DNA of 64,000 bases from Sva-07 sp963717385. GTDB lineage: Bacteria; Actinomycetota; Acidimicrobiia; Acidimicrobiales; Ilumatobacteraceae. The position numbers were made by a program, and so were the translations under genes. The notes below the pieces were generated by a model. It ran no database searches. It saw only the letters and a list, made by a program, of their open reading frames with translations, and had not been told where the DNA came from. Shown piece after piece: positions 37,885 through 47,670 of the stretch. The stretch is taken from contig CAVQWE010000010.1 of NCBI GenBank assembly GCA_963717385.1, positions 1 to 64,000 on the forward strand. The letters are read 5' to 3'. Numbering within the stretch: the stretch's first letter is position 1; every line of letters begins with the position of its first letter.

Positions 37885-38851
37885 TGCGAGCCTCCTTCCG
37901 TGATGAGTTCGGCTTCAGCGGTGGCGTGGCCGGAACCGAGCAGGTCGAACAGCACGGCCATGCGAACCGCGATGCCGTTCGTCACCTGCTGAGTGATGAC
38001 CGCGCCCGGGAGTTCTGCCGGGTCGACGGCGATCTCGACACCCCGGTTCATCGGACCCGGGTGCATGATCAGGGTCTGAGGCGACAACGCAGCAGCTCGT
38101 TCGGCGGTGAGGCCGAATCGTGAGGTGTACTCGCGCAAGCTCGGCACGAGCGCCTCGTTCATTCTCTCCTGCTGCATGCGCAGCAGGTACAGCACGTCGA
38201 CATCGGCGATCACGTCGTCGAGACGGTCGGTGACCGCATCGGCAAACGAATGACCGACGTCGGGCGGCAACAGCGTGCGGGGCGCCACCACCGTGACGTG
38301 CACACCGAGCATCCGCATTGCGGCAACGGTGCTGCGAGCCACCCGACTGTGCTTGACATCACCCACGATGGCCATGCTGAGCCCATCGAGGCCCCCACTG
38401 CGGCCGAGCGCGCTGCGCACGGTGTACGCGTCGAGGAGGGCCTGAGTGGGATGGGCGTGCCAGCCGTCGCCCGCGTTGATCACGCTCGCCTGGGTCCAGG
38501 CGTCGATCATCCGAGGCGCGCCGCTCGATCGGTGACGCACCACGAACGCATCAACGCCCATCGCGGCGATCGTCTCGATGGTGTCGCGCAGGCTCTCGCC
38601 CTTGCTCAGGCTCGACTGCGACACGGCGAACGTCATCGTGTCGGCCGACAGCCGCTTGGCGGCCGTCTCGAAGCTGAGACGAGTGCGAGTCGAGTCCTCG
38701 AAGAACACGCTGCACACCGTCTTGCCGCGCAGCGCCGGCACCTTCGGGTTGGGACGACGGTTGACCTCGGCCATGTGGTCGGCGAGATCGAGGATTCGGA
38801 TGATGCCGTCGGCACCGAGGTCTTCGACGGCCAGGAGCGAGCGGGCGGGGG

Positions 38852-38855
<4 letters not shown>
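37881..38855 (-). CDS. pyrB: Aspartate carbamoyltransferase catalytic chain
   Basis: 324 residues. Carbamoyl-phosphate loop FEDSTRTRLSFE (about 51-62), HPTQALLDAYT and HPGPMNRGVE are diagnostic. No pyrI regulatory chain is nearby. ATG 38855 overlaps the pyrR stop as ATGA. The same frame reads upstream through the shifted pyrR, which is an artefact. Confidence 0.96.
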
Positions 38856-39398
<543 letters not shown>

Positions 39399-39409
39399 CT
39401 ACTTCTCCT

Positions 39410-39440
39410 CCGTGCGAGCCTCACGGGACACGCTTCACGG
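39410..39440 (-). promoter_or_regulatory. PyrR-binding RNA hairpin at the pyrR ribosome site
   Basis: The minus-strand leader has TGTCCCGTGAGGCT (39417-39430), matching 13 of 14 positions of the PyrR loop consensus ARUCCNGNGAGGYU. Flanking arms pair as CCGT-gaa-GCG with CGC-ACGG, giving the stem with a 5' purine bulge known for PyrR sites. The 3' arm overlaps the first bases of the Shine-Dalgarno GGAGGAG (39405-39411), so PyrR-UMP would repress translation, as in mycobacteria. Confidence 0.8.
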
Positions 39441-39462
39441 TGTTCGGCAACGTAGCAGCAAC

Positions 39463-39468
39463 TACTGT
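39463..39468 (+). promoter_or_regulatory. Putative leaderless -10 hexamer
   Basis: TACTGT, 7 bases before the ATG at 39476. Confidence 0.55.
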
Positions 39469-39475
39469 CGGCGGC

Positions 39476-41200
39476 ATGCATGATCTGGTGATTCGTGGGG
39501 GATTCGTGGTCGATGGCACCGGTACACCCGGGCGTCTCGCCGACGTGGTGGTGAACGATGGGGTGATCACTGCGGTGGTCGACGTCGATTCGGGCACCGT
39601 GGTGGGCGATGCCGCACGTGTCGTCGATGCCACCGGCAAGCTGGTGACGCCAGGCTGGGTCGACATCCACACGCACTACGACGGCCAGGCATCGTGGGAT
39701 CCGTTCCTCACGCCGTCGTCGTGGCATGGCGTGACCACGGTCGTGATGGGCAACTGTGGCGTCGGCTTCGCGCCGGCGGCACCGGATCGCCACGAGTGGC
39801 TGATCGAGCTGATGGAGGGCGTCGAGGACATCCCGGGCACCGCGCTCACCGAGGGCCTCACGTGGGATTGGGAGTCGTTCGAGGACTACCTCGATGCGCT
39901 CGACAGGCGTCAGTTCGTCATCGACATCGGCGCCCAGGTCGCCCACGGCCCCGTGCGCGGCTATGTGATGGGCGACCGGGGGGCCGCCAACGAGGCTCCC
40001 ACCGCCGATGACATCGCGGCGATGGCCGACATCGTCGAGCGTGGCTTGCGGGCCGGCGCGTTGGGGTTCTCCACATCGCGCACACCGATTCACCGGTCGA
40101 AGTCAGGCGAGTTGGTGCCCGGCACCAATGCCGACAGCGACGAACTGTTCGGCATCGCCGACGCATTGGCCCGAGCCGGCCACGGCGTGTTCCAGTTCGC
40201 TCCCGATCATGCCCACCTGCCGGTGGACGAGTGGCCGTGGATGAAGGAACTCGCCCGCCGCACCGGTCGGACGATCAGCGTCAACCTCAATCAGCCCGAC
40301 GACGCACCCGACCTCTGGAAAGACGTCCTGGCGCTCCTCGACGAGGCCCACGACGAAGGCATCCCGATCGTCGCCCAGGTGGCCGGGCGGGTCGTCGGGC
40401 TGCTGATGTGTCTCGAAGGCAGCTTCAACCCGTTGGGATTCCACCCCGCCTATGCGGCGATCGCCGCGCTGCCGCTGGCAGAACGTGCCGCAGCGCTCGC
40501 CGACCCGGCGTTGCGCGACGCGTTCGCCACCGCCGACGTCGAGGGCGGCGAGTTGTACCAGAAGCTGGTGCTCGATCGACTCGGCAGCTTCTGGGCCGTC
40601 GAGGACGGCGACATCGACTACGAACCTGCGCTCGACGAGTCGCTGGCCGCAGTCGCCGAGCGCGACGGCGTGCGGGCAACCGACCTGATGATCGACCAGT
40701 TGGCCTCCGCCGATGGCAACGGCATCGTGCTCACGCCGTTCTTCAACTACGCCTATGGCGATCTGTCGTTCAGCTACGAGGTCCACAAGCATCCCGGTAC
40801 CCGAATGGGCCTCGCCGATGCGGGAGCACACTGCGGAGTGGTGTGCGACGGCGGCACCCCCACGTTCATGCTCACGCACTGGACGCGCGACCGCACACGC
40901 GGCCCGAAGCTGCCGCTCGAACACGTCGTTCGACGCCAGACCCGGGAGACCGCCGAGTTGTACGGCCTCAGCGACCGCGGCGCCCTCACGCCAGGGCTGC
41001 GCGCCGACATCAACGTGATCGACTACGACCACCTCACCTTCGGCGCCGCCCGCATGGCACACGACCTTCCCGCCGGCGCCCGACGCCTCGTGCAGAAGGC
41101 AAAGGGGTACGAGGCCACGTTCGTCGCAGGCGTGCAGATCGTCGACCACGACGAGTTCACCGGCGAGCTGCCCGGCCAACTCATCCGCGGGCCCCGCTGA
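39476..41200 (+). CDS. N-acyl-D-amino-acid deacylase-like amidohydrolase
   Basis: 574 residues of the D-aminoacylase branch of the amidohydrolase superfamily. DLVIRGGFVVDGTGTPG starts the small beta domain, VDIHTHYDGQ gives the metal HxH (H65, H67), and MGNCGVGFAP (about 91-100) carries the cysteine ligand typical of D-aminoacylases. SGALGFSTSRT-like and RMGLADAGAHCGVVCDGG follow. Likely cleaves N-acyl-D-amino acids, though relatives act on other amides. Divergent from pyrR; it interrupts the usual pyrR-nusB neighbourhood. Confidence 0.85.
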   Translation: MHDLVIRGGFVVDGTGTPGRLADVVVNDGVITAVVDVDSGTVVGDAARVVDATGKLVTPGWVDIHTHYDGQASWDPFLTPSSWHGVTTVVMGNCGVGFAPAAPDRHEWLIELMEGVEDIPGTALTEGLTWDWESFEDYLDALDRRQFVIDIGAQVAHGPVRGYVMGDRGAANEAPTADDIAAMADIVERGLRAGALGFSTSRTPIHRSKSGELVPGTNADSDELFGIADALARAGHGVFQFAPDHAHLPVDEWPWMKELARRTGRTISVNLNQPDDAPDLWKDVLALLDEAHDEGIPIVAQVAGRVVGLLMCLEGSFNPLGFHPAYAAIAALPLAERAAALADPALRDAFATADVEGGELYQKLVLDRLGSFWAVEDGDIDYEPALDESLAAVAERDGVRATDLMIDQLASADGNGIVLTPFFNYAYGDLSFSYEVHKHPGTRMGLADAGAHCGVVCDGGTPTFMLTHWTRDRTRGPKLPLEHVVRRQTRETAELYGLSDRGALTPGLRADINVIDYDHLTFGAARMAHDLPAGARRLVQKAKGYEATFVAGVQIVDHDEFTGELPGQLIRGPR

Positions 41201-41209
41201 CATCTCTCG

Positions 41210-42772
41210 TCAGGGCAGTGTGACCGGCGGGAGCGAGACGGATCGGTTCCGTTCGTGCAGCACCCAGATCTCGTTGCGGGCGACTTCATCGAACGCCTCG
41301 TCGATCGCGAGCCAGTCATCGATCAGCGAATCGTCGAGGCGGGCGGGCAGCAACACGAACTCGACCCGTTCCGATCGCGCTTCGAGCCGCTCACCTTCTC
41401 GTGAGTCGTCCGACCCGTAGAGCAGCACTCGGAACGGCACCGGGAACTGGTAGATCTCTTCGCGGTACGCGAGGTGCGGAGTCAGACGGTAGCTCGCCGA
41501 CACCACCGCATCGTCGGGGATCAGTTCGAACAGCTCCCTCGCTGCGATCGCCTGGACACTGTCGGGATCGCCGTGGAACAGCGGGGTGCGCCCCCACGGC
41601 ATCGGCGCCCACATGGTCGATGTCACCAGCGTCGCTGTGGCGACGAGCCCCATCGCAACGGCCCTCACCGGTACCGTTCGGCCGCGCAGCTCGACCGCCC
41701 GATCGCGGAGCGCTCCGATTGCGTACACCGTGCCGATCGCCAGTGCCGGCACGGCAACGAGGCTGTAGTGGTATTCGATCTGGTACTGGTACCAGAACGT
41801 GCTGAGCACATTGGTGAACAACACCAGTCCGCTGATCAACGCCACGTCGGGCAATCGGACGAACAGCCACGCGAACGGTGCGGTCATCTGCACGAGGTAC
41901 CACGGACGGCCGTCGCTGCGGAAGTGCTCGACCACCTGCGTCGGATTGGTCACCGTCGTGTCCACCAGGCCCCACATCCCACCGAACGGGATCCGCCATC
42001 CGTTGCGGGTCGGCACCCCGATCAGGCTGCGCATCACCACCAGCATCGCCACCGCCATGAACGCCAGGCTCCCGAACACGGTCAGCAGACCGATGCGGCG
42101 GTCGCGTCGGAGCGCCACCCAGATCCCCAACGGGACGATCACGAGCGACACGTCCTCCTTGACCAGGAGCGAGAGAACGACGAACACCGCGTACATGCGC
42201 CACTTGCGCTCGAGTGCGGCATAGATCGCGAACCCGACGAACACGCCGAGAAACGAGTCGGGGTGGAAGTTCTCGAGGTTCGTCCATCCCACGGCGGGAT
42301 GCAGCAGGTAGGCGCCAGCGCCGACCAGCGCCCACCACTGCGATCCGAGCCGTCGGCAGCCGTACAAGAAGACCGGGATGGCGCCAGCAGCGATCGCCGC
42401 CGACTGCGCGGTGAACATGATCCATGCCCCTGGTGCGATCCAGTAGACGGGCACCAGCACGAGCAGCACGAACGACGTGTGATCGCCGAACAGGTTTCGC
42501 CCCATCAGGGTCACGAACGGGGTGTCGAACTGCGACAGCAGCCACATGCCCTGGTCGTAGAGCGCTGAGTCGTACGAGGCTGTGCCCAGCGCATGATGGA
42601 TGTCGAGCGAGCGGACCGAGAAGTACCAGGTCCAGATCGCCACCGCACCGGCGAGGAACACCTGCGGTGCTGTCGGCGGCGTGATCCGATGCCACCACCG
42701 ACCGGGCACGACGTGGTCGACGTCGGGGTCGACGTCAGCTGACGCAGGCTCGATCGTCGGCGTCTCCGACAT
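41210..42772 (-). CDS. DUF2079 family polytopic membrane protein
   Basis: 520 residues with about ten hydrophobic segments between residues 35 and 390, then a ~130-residue soluble C-terminal part. DSALYDQGMWLLSQF, LFGDHTSFVLLVLVPVYW and NFHPDSFLGVFVGFAIYAALE are typical of DUF2079, a family related in outline to GT-C glycosyltransferases. A sugar-lipid transferase role is possible but unproven. ATG 42772 lies just before the nusB stop. Confidence 0.8.
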   Translation of the reverse strand: MSETPTIEPASADVDPDVDHVVPGRWWHRITPPTAPQVFLAGAVAIWTWYFSVRSLDIHHALGTASYDSALYDQGMWLLSQFDTPFVTLMGRNLFGDHTSFVLLVLVPVYWIAPGAWIMFTAQSAAIAAGAIPVFLYGCRRLGSQWWALVGAGAYLLHPAVGWTNLENFHPDSFLGVFVGFAIYAALERKWRMYAVFVVLSLLVKEDVSLVIVPLGIWVALRRDRRIGLLTVFGSLAFMAVAMLVVMRSLIGVPTRNGWRIPFGGMWGLVDTTVTNPTQVVEHFRSDGRPWYLVQMTAPFAWLFVRLPDVALISGLVLFTNVLSTFWYQYQIEYHYSLVAVPALAIGTVYAIGALRDRAVELRGRTVPVRAVAMGLVATATLVTSTMWAPMPWGRTPLFHGDPDSVQAIAARELFELIPDDAVVSASYRLTPHLAYREEIYQFPVPFRVLLYGSDDSREGERLEARSERVEFVLLPARLDDSLIDDWLAIDEAFDEVARNEIWVLHERNRSVSLPPVTLP

Positions 42773-42776
42773 CTGC

Positions 42777-43183
42777 CTACTCTCGCAGGTCGGCCACCAA
42801 CGCCGAGAGCACACCGTTGACGAACTTGCCGCTGTCGTCGGTGGAGAAACGCTTGGCCAATTCGACCGCTTCGTCGATTGCGACAGCGACCGGCACCTCC
42901 GCACGATGTGCGAGCTCGAACGCTCCGAGGCGCAACACGTTCAGATCGAGGACGGGCATGCGCACGAGCGTCCACCCTTGGCACGTGCGGCGATCGCCGC
43001 GTCGAGCTGCTCGACATGCTCACCCACGCCGGTGACCAGCAAGACGGTCAACTCATCGGGCTCGAGCACTTGCAGGGCCAGAGCGTCAGCAGGCGAGATG
43101 CCCTTCGAGTAGGCCTCGTACAACAGGTAGAGAGCGCGTTCGCGCGCGTCGGAGCGGTCGTCGGGGCGCGGCATGGCAGCCAT
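42777..43183 (-). CDS. nusB: Transcription antitermination factor NusB (frameshifted in this sequence)
   Basis: NusB/rRNA antitermination protein. N-terminal ARERALYLLYEAYSKG and the C-terminal DLNVLRLGAFELAHRAEVPVAVAIDEAVELAKRFSTDDSGKFVNGVL are in different frames. One base is missing in the GGG run near 42975-42977 (expected ...KGWTLVRMPVLDLN). The span is 3n+2. Corrected length ~135 residues. TACGGA lies 6 bases before the ATG at 43183. Confidence 0.93.
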
Positions 43184-43189
43184 GATGTG

Positions 43190-43195
43190 TCCGTA
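43190..43195 (-). promoter_or_regulatory. Possible leaderless -10 hexamer of nusB
   Basis: TACGGA (last base off consensus) on the minus strand, 6 bases before the ATG at 43183. Confidence 0.35.
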
Positions 43196-43202
43196 GCCCT
43201 CG

Positions 43203-43766
43203 TCAGACGCGGGTGATGTAGTCGCCGGTGCGGGTGTCGACCTTGACCTTGTCGCCAGGTTCCACGAACAGCGGCACCTGGAGCACCTTGCCGGTCTCGA
43301 GCGTCGCCGGCTTGCGGGCGCCCGACACCCGGTCGCCCTGCACACCCGGCTCGGTCTCGGCGATCGTGAGCTCGACGGAGGCGGCGATCTCGACACCGAT
43401 GATCTCGCCCTGGTACATCGCGATCTGGGCGATCATCTGCTCGACCAGGTAGTCGGCGGCATCGCCGAGTGCGCTGCTCTGGACGTTCATCTGGTCGTAG
43501 GTGGAGGTGTTCATGAACACGTAGGCGTCGCCGTCTTTGTACAAGAACTGCATGTCCTGACGGTCGACGATGGCCTGCTCGACCTTGATGCCGGCATTGA
43601 AGGTCTTGTCGATCACCGCACCGGTGCGGGCGTTGCGGATCTTCGTGCGCACGAACGCGCCACCCTTGCCCGGCTTGACGTGCTGGAACTCGACGACCTG
43701 GAACAAGCCATTGTCGAGTTCGAGGGTGATTCCGTTCTTGAGGTCGTTGACGGAGATCTGCGGCAT
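43203..43766 (-). CDS. efp: Elongation factor P
   Basis: Relieves ribosome stalling at polyproline. 187 residues, three beta-barrel domains. The tip loop reads KPGKGGAFVR with lysine near position 34. The ending SVELTIAETEPGVQGDRVSGARKPATLETG is the family signature. GAAGGA precedes the ATG. No efp-modifying gene is seen here. Confidence 0.97.
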   Translation of the reverse strand: MPQISVNDLKNGITLELDNGLFQVVEFQHVKPGKGGAFVRTKIRNARTGAVIDKTFNAGIKVEQAIVDRQDMQFLYKDGDAYVFMNTSTYDQMNVQSSALGDAADYLVEQMIAQIAMYQGEIIGVEIAASVELTIAETEPGVQGDRVSGARKPATLETGKVLQVPLFVEPGDKVKVDTRTGDYITRV

Positions 43767-43820
43767 GGTCGGTGTCCTTCGATTGATGGTGCGGAGCCGG
43801 GCTCAGCCGGCAATGGCGTT

Positions 43821-43843
43821 CACGATGTGTCTGACACATCGTG
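43821..43843. repeat. 23-bp palindrome CACGATGTGTC-T-GACACATCGTG
   Basis: Perfect 11-bp arms around one base in the pepP-efp gap. Its core GTGTCTGACAC is shared with the repeats at 27497, 44956 and 8900. Confidence 0.75.
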
Positions 43844-43853
43844 AACGTGTGGG

Positions 43854-44970
43854 TCAGGAGCGATGGTCGTGGCACCGTGTGCGTGAGTGGCTGCGAGCCG
43901 GTTTCGGTGACAACGAGGAGATCCTCGATACGAAATCCACCGAAGCCGACACGATAGAGCCCCGGCTCGACGGTCACCACGTTTCCGGTGACCAACACTT
44001 CCTCTGACGCCTGAGCGTGGAATGGGATCTCGTGGATCTCGAGCCCGACGCCATGGCCGGTGCCGTGCAGGTACCACTCGCCGTAGCCCGCACCGGTGAA
44101 CAGATCGCGGCAGGCGCTGTCGACGGCCTTCGCCTCGACGCCAGGGGCCAGTGCGTCGATTCCGGCACGCTGGGCCGCCTCGACGAGCGCGTAGACCTGC
44201 CGTTGTGCGTCCGATGGCTCGCCGATCACATACGAACGGGTCATGTCGGAGTGGTAGCCGTCGACGAGGGCGCCGACGTCGATGATCACCGTGTCGCCCT
44301 CGACGATCGTGCGGCGGGTGGCGTCGTGGTGGGGACGCGCCGCGTGCTCGGGCCCTGATGCAACGATCGTCTCGTAGCTGCGGTCGTCGGCACCATGACG
44401 GCGCATCCGGTATTCGAGCTCGTCGCGGACGTCTGCCTCGGTGACCGGCGAGTCGGTGGTGGCGAACAGCATCGGCTCGACTTCGGCCAGCGCTGCGTCG
44501 GCAGCAGCGGCAGCGGCATGCATCCGTTCGATCTCCGCGTCGTCTTTGATCTGACGTTGGAGTTTCACCAACGAATCGGTTGGTACGAGATTGACGTCGA
44601 GCGCCAGGCTGCGGAACTCGGCGTAGCTGGTCGTGGTGGCGTCGAGGCCGACGAATCTCGCTGGGTCCAGCACCTCGACCAACCGGTCGCGGAGCGCACC
44701 TCTCGTGGTCTCGGCGTACACCGTCGCCCCGCACGACGCTGTTTCGGCCCTGGCCCGGTCGCCGTAGCGGCCGTCGGTGCCAACGATGACCTCGGTGGGA
44801 GTCACCACTGCCCACCCGTTCGACCCGGTGAACCCGGTGAGCCAACGCACGTCGACCAGGTCGGTGAACAACAACGCATCGCACCCGTTGCCCAACGGCA
44901 GACGAGGCTGGATCATCGCCACGCGAGCCGCATGGTCGATCGGCGTGTAGCGATCGGTGTCAGACACCAT
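43854..44970 (-). CDS. pepP: Xaa-Pro aminopeptidase (M24) (stop probably lost to an indel)
   Basis: Metallopeptidase removing residues before proline. N-terminal creatinase-like domain (GCDALLFTDLVDVRWLTGFTGSNGW) and pita-bread catalytic domain with IIDVGALVDGYHSDMTRSY (two Asp ligands), HGTGHGVGLEIHE (His), TVEPGLY (Glu) and FRIEDLLVVTE (Glu). As sequenced the frame runs on into efp. One extra base near 43857-43880 would end it at the TGA at 43854-43856, before the palindrome. The start lies in the repeated MVSDT sequence. Confidence 0.88.
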
Positions 44971-44977
44971 TCGTCAC
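44956..44977. repeat. GGTGTCAGACACC palindromic repeat
   Basis: Identical over 22 bases to 27497-27518. It carries both the aroB TGA stop and the pepP ATG. Confidence 0.85.
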
Positions 44978-45981
44978 ACGAACCGTTCGAGGGTGGATCG
45001 CACCGCTGCCTCGGGGACCTGCTCGACCACCTCGACGCCCTCGGGCCCATCGAGCACGAACGTGAGGCCGTCGAGGGCCTTCTTGTCGCGGGCCATCAGA
45101 CCGAGCAGGTCAGCCACGTCGACGCGTTCGGGCGGGGTGATACGCAGCCCGTACTCCCCTGCCACGATGCGACGGTGTTCGTCGACACGAGCTTCGTCGA
45201 TTCGGCCGAGTTCGAGTGCGAGTTCCGCGGCAAACACGAGCCCGATGGCGACCGCTTCACCGTGGGCAAGGTCGTGAGCGGTCGCGATCTCGAGTGCGTG
45301 GGCCAGCGTGTGCCCGTAGTTGAGGAGTGCTCGCCGACCGCCCTCACGCTCGTCGGAGGCGACGACCTCGGCCTTGATCTCGACACAGCGGGCGATGCGC
45401 TCGTCGAGCGGCATCGCCAGCAGATCGTCGCCGGTCAAGAAGTGGTACTTCGACATCTCGCCGAGTCCGCAGCGTGTCTCGCGATCGGGCAGCGTGTCGA
45501 GTGCATCGAGGTCGCAGATCACACCCGACGGTTGCCAGAACGCTCCCACCAGGTTCTTGCCCTCTGGCAGGTTGACGCCGGTCTTGCCGCCGATCGCCGC
45601 GTCGACCATGCCGAGCAACGTCGTCGACACGTGCACCACCGGTGTGCCCCGGTGCCATGACGCGGCGGCGAAGCCGGCCACATCGGTGACCATGCCACCG
45701 CCGACTCCGACGATCACGTCGCGTCGCGTGAGGCCCTGCCGGGCGAATCCGCGTACGAGTGTCTCGATCGTCGCCAGCGACTTCGCAGCCTCGCCGTCGC
45801 CGATCAGGTAGGTCTCGACATCACGGCCCGGCAGTGCCACGTCGAGTGGAATGCCTGCCTGCGTGACCACCGCCACCCGTCGAGCGTCGGCGGGCAGCAA
45901 CGCGTCGAGCTCGCTGATCGCACCGTTGCCGACGAGCACGTCGTACGAACGATCGGCGAGCGGGACGTTCACGCGCAGCAT
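44974..45981 (-). CDS. aroB: 3-dehydroquinate synthase
   Basis: Second shikimate step, NAD- and metal-dependent. 335 residues. VIVGVGGGMVTDVAGFAAASWHRG, GGKTGVNLPEGKNLVGAFWQP and the metal ligands in LNYGHTLAHALE and HGEAVAIGL are visible. ATG 45981 overlaps the end of aroK by 13 bases. A GTG at 45972 would give a GTGA overlap like its neighbours. Confidence 0.95.
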   Translation of the reverse strand: MLRVNVPLADRSYDVLVGNGAISELDALLPADARRVAVVTQAGIPLDVALPGRDVETYLIGDGEAAKSLATIETLVRGFARQGLTRRDVIVGVGGGMVTDVAGFAAASWHRGTPVVHVSTTLLGMVDAAIGGKTGVNLPEGKNLVGAFWQPSGVICDLDALDTLPDRETRCGLGEMSKYHFLTGDDLLAMPLDERIARCVEIKAEVVASDEREGGRRALLNYGHTLAHALEIATAHDLAHGEAVAIGLVFAAELALELGRIDEARVDEHRRIVAGEYGLRITPPERVDVADLLGLMARDKKALDGLTFVLDGPEGVEVVEQVPEAAVRSTLERFV

Positions 45982-46476
45982 CGAAGTACCGCCTTCGCGA
46001 CATCGTTGGGCGAGCGGTGGTCGACGGACACGATCGCGTCGGCGACCTCCTGGTACAACGGGGCCCGATCGAGGTACATCTGTCGCAGCGTTCCCTCGGG
46101 GTCGTCGTCGAGCAGCGGCCGGTGCATGCCGTTGCGTACTCGTTCGAGCAACACGTCGACGTCGGCCAGCAGCCACACGACGTGAGCGTCGGCGCTCTGC
46201 AGGGCCAGCACGGTTGCGTTCGCTGAGCACCACACCCCCGGCAGCTGCGATCACCGACTCTTCGTGCTCGCCGAGAGCTTCGAGCAGCGTCTCGGTTTCG
46301 AGTGCCCGAAATGTGGCTTCGCCATCAGCCGACCAGATCTCGCGAACGGTGCGCCCGGTGCGTTCTTCGATCATCTCGTCGGAGTCGAACAGCGGACGAT
46401 CGAGTTCGGAGGCGACCATTCGGCCGACCGTCGACTTGCCGACGCCCATCATCCCGACGAGGACCAGGTGAGTCAC
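45969..46476 (-). CDS. aroK: Shikimate kinase (frameshifted in this sequence)
   Basis: Fifth shikimate step. P-loop GMMGVGKSTVGRMVA, FDSDEMIEERTG (shikimate-binding Asp) and VIAAAGGVVLSERN are in one frame; VLALQSADAHVVWLLADVDVLLERVR is in another. One extra C near 46212 separates them (span 3n+1). Corrected length ~168 residues. GTG 46476 overlaps the aroC stop (GTGA). Confidence 0.93.
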
Positions 46477-47639
46477 GGCAACGTGGCCGTATAGGCCTCG
46501 GCGTTGCGGACGAACTCGTCGAGTGAGTCGCCACCGAATTTGCGCTGTGCCTCGGCAGCAAGCACCAACGCCACCATCGTTTCGGCCACCACGCCCATCG
46601 CCGGTACCGCGGTGACGTCGGTGCGTTCCTTGAACGAGACCGTCGATTCCTTGGTGACCGTGTCGACGGTTTCGAGCGTCGGCACGTTGAGGGTGGCCAG
46701 CGGCTTCATGGCGGCACGCACCACCAACAGCTCGCCGGTGGAGATCCCGCCCTCGGTGCCACCTGCGAGGGTGCTGCCGCGCCGGTACGCGCCGGCGTCG
46801 GCGTCCCACGAGATCGGGTCGTGGGCAACGCTGCCGCGCCGTCCGGCCACTTCGAAACCGTCACCGATCTCGACGCCCTTGACCGCCTGGATACTCATGA
46901 TCGCCTGGGCGAGCAGCGAGTCGAGCTTGCGATCCCAGTGGACGTGGCTCCCGAGCCCGACCGGGAGACCGAAACCGAGCACCTCGACCACACCGCCGAG
47001 CGAGTCGCCGTCCTTCGCTGCTGCCTTGATCTCGCCGATCATCGCTTCGCTCGCTTCGAGATCGAAGCACCGCACCTGGTTCTCGTCGACCCGGTCGAGC
47101 TGGTCGGGCGTCGGCCGTGCGGCGCCGGCCGGCACGCGAGCTGCTCCCATCTGGATGACGTGGGAGATGATCTCGACGCCGATGTACGACAGCAACGCCT
47201 TGGCAACCGCACCAGCGGCCACCCGAGCTGCGGTCTCGCGAGCGCTCGCACGTTCGAGCACGTCGCGCGCATCGGTGAAACCGTACTTCTGCATGCCGGC
47301 CAGGTCGGCGTGTCCCGGGCGGACCTGCGTGAGCGGCGTCTTGGTGGCGCCGGGCGCCGGGCTCATCTCCTCGTGCCACTTGTCGCTGCGGAACCACTCG
47401 GAGTTCTTGATCTCGATCGCCACTGGCGAGCCGAGCGTGCGACCGTGGCGAACGCCACCGATCAGCGTGAGTTCGTCGGCCTCGAAACGCTGGCGGGGCC
47501 CACGCCCGTAGCCGAGGCGGCGACGGCCCATCTCCTCTTGGATCTGCTCGACGGTGATCGGGAGTCCCGCAGGGAGCCCTTCCATCACGACGACCAGCGC
47601 CTGGCCGTGGGATTCGCCCGCCGTGAGATACCGCAACAT
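46473..47639 (-). CDS. aroC: Chorismate synthase
   Basis: Last shikimate step, FMN-dependent. 388 residues. MLRYLTAGESHGQALVVVMEG and RRLGYGRGPRQRFEADEL begin the protein; the three signatures GESHG, RASARETAARVAAGA and GTEGGIS are present. TAGCCT lies 7 bases before the ATG, so aroC-aroK-aroB may have their own promoter. Confidence 0.97.
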   Translation of the reverse strand: MLRYLTAGESHGQALVVVMEGLPAGLPITVEQIQEEMGRRRLGYGRGPRQRFEADELTLIGGVRHGRTLGSPVAIEIKNSEWFRSDKWHEEMSPAPGATKTPLTQVRPGHADLAGMQKYGFTDARDVLERASARETAARVAAGAVAKALLSYIGVEIISHVIQMGAARVPAGAARPTPDQLDRVDENQVRCFDLEASEAMIGEIKAAAKDGDSLGGVVEVLGFGLPVGLGSHVHWDRKLDSLLAQAIMSIQAVKGVEIGDGFEVAGRRGSVAHDPISWDADAGAYRRGSTLAGGTEGGISTGELLVVRAAMKPLATLNVPTLETVDTVTKESTVSFKERTDVTAVPAMGVVAETMVALVLAAEAQRKFGGDSLDEFVRNAEAYTATLP

Positions 47640-47646
47640 CCGGTCG

Positions 47647-47652
47647 AGGCTA
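47647..47652 (-). promoter_or_regulatory. Putative leaderless -10 hexamer of aroC
   Basis: TAGCCT on the minus strand, 7 bases before the ATG at 47639. Confidence 0.55.
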
Positions 47653-47670
47653 TCGCCCGGCGTCGCCGGG

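Noticed and set aside
43048..44970. A single 640-residue protein joining pepP to the efp region
   Set aside because: The C-terminal 250 residues are out of frame with efp and nusB and have no meaning; the pepP stop was probably lost to an indel.
44974..46809. A fused 611-residue AroK-AroB protein
   Set aside because: The part between the domains is an out-of-frame reading of aroK; removing one base restores separate aroK and aroB with their own stop and start.
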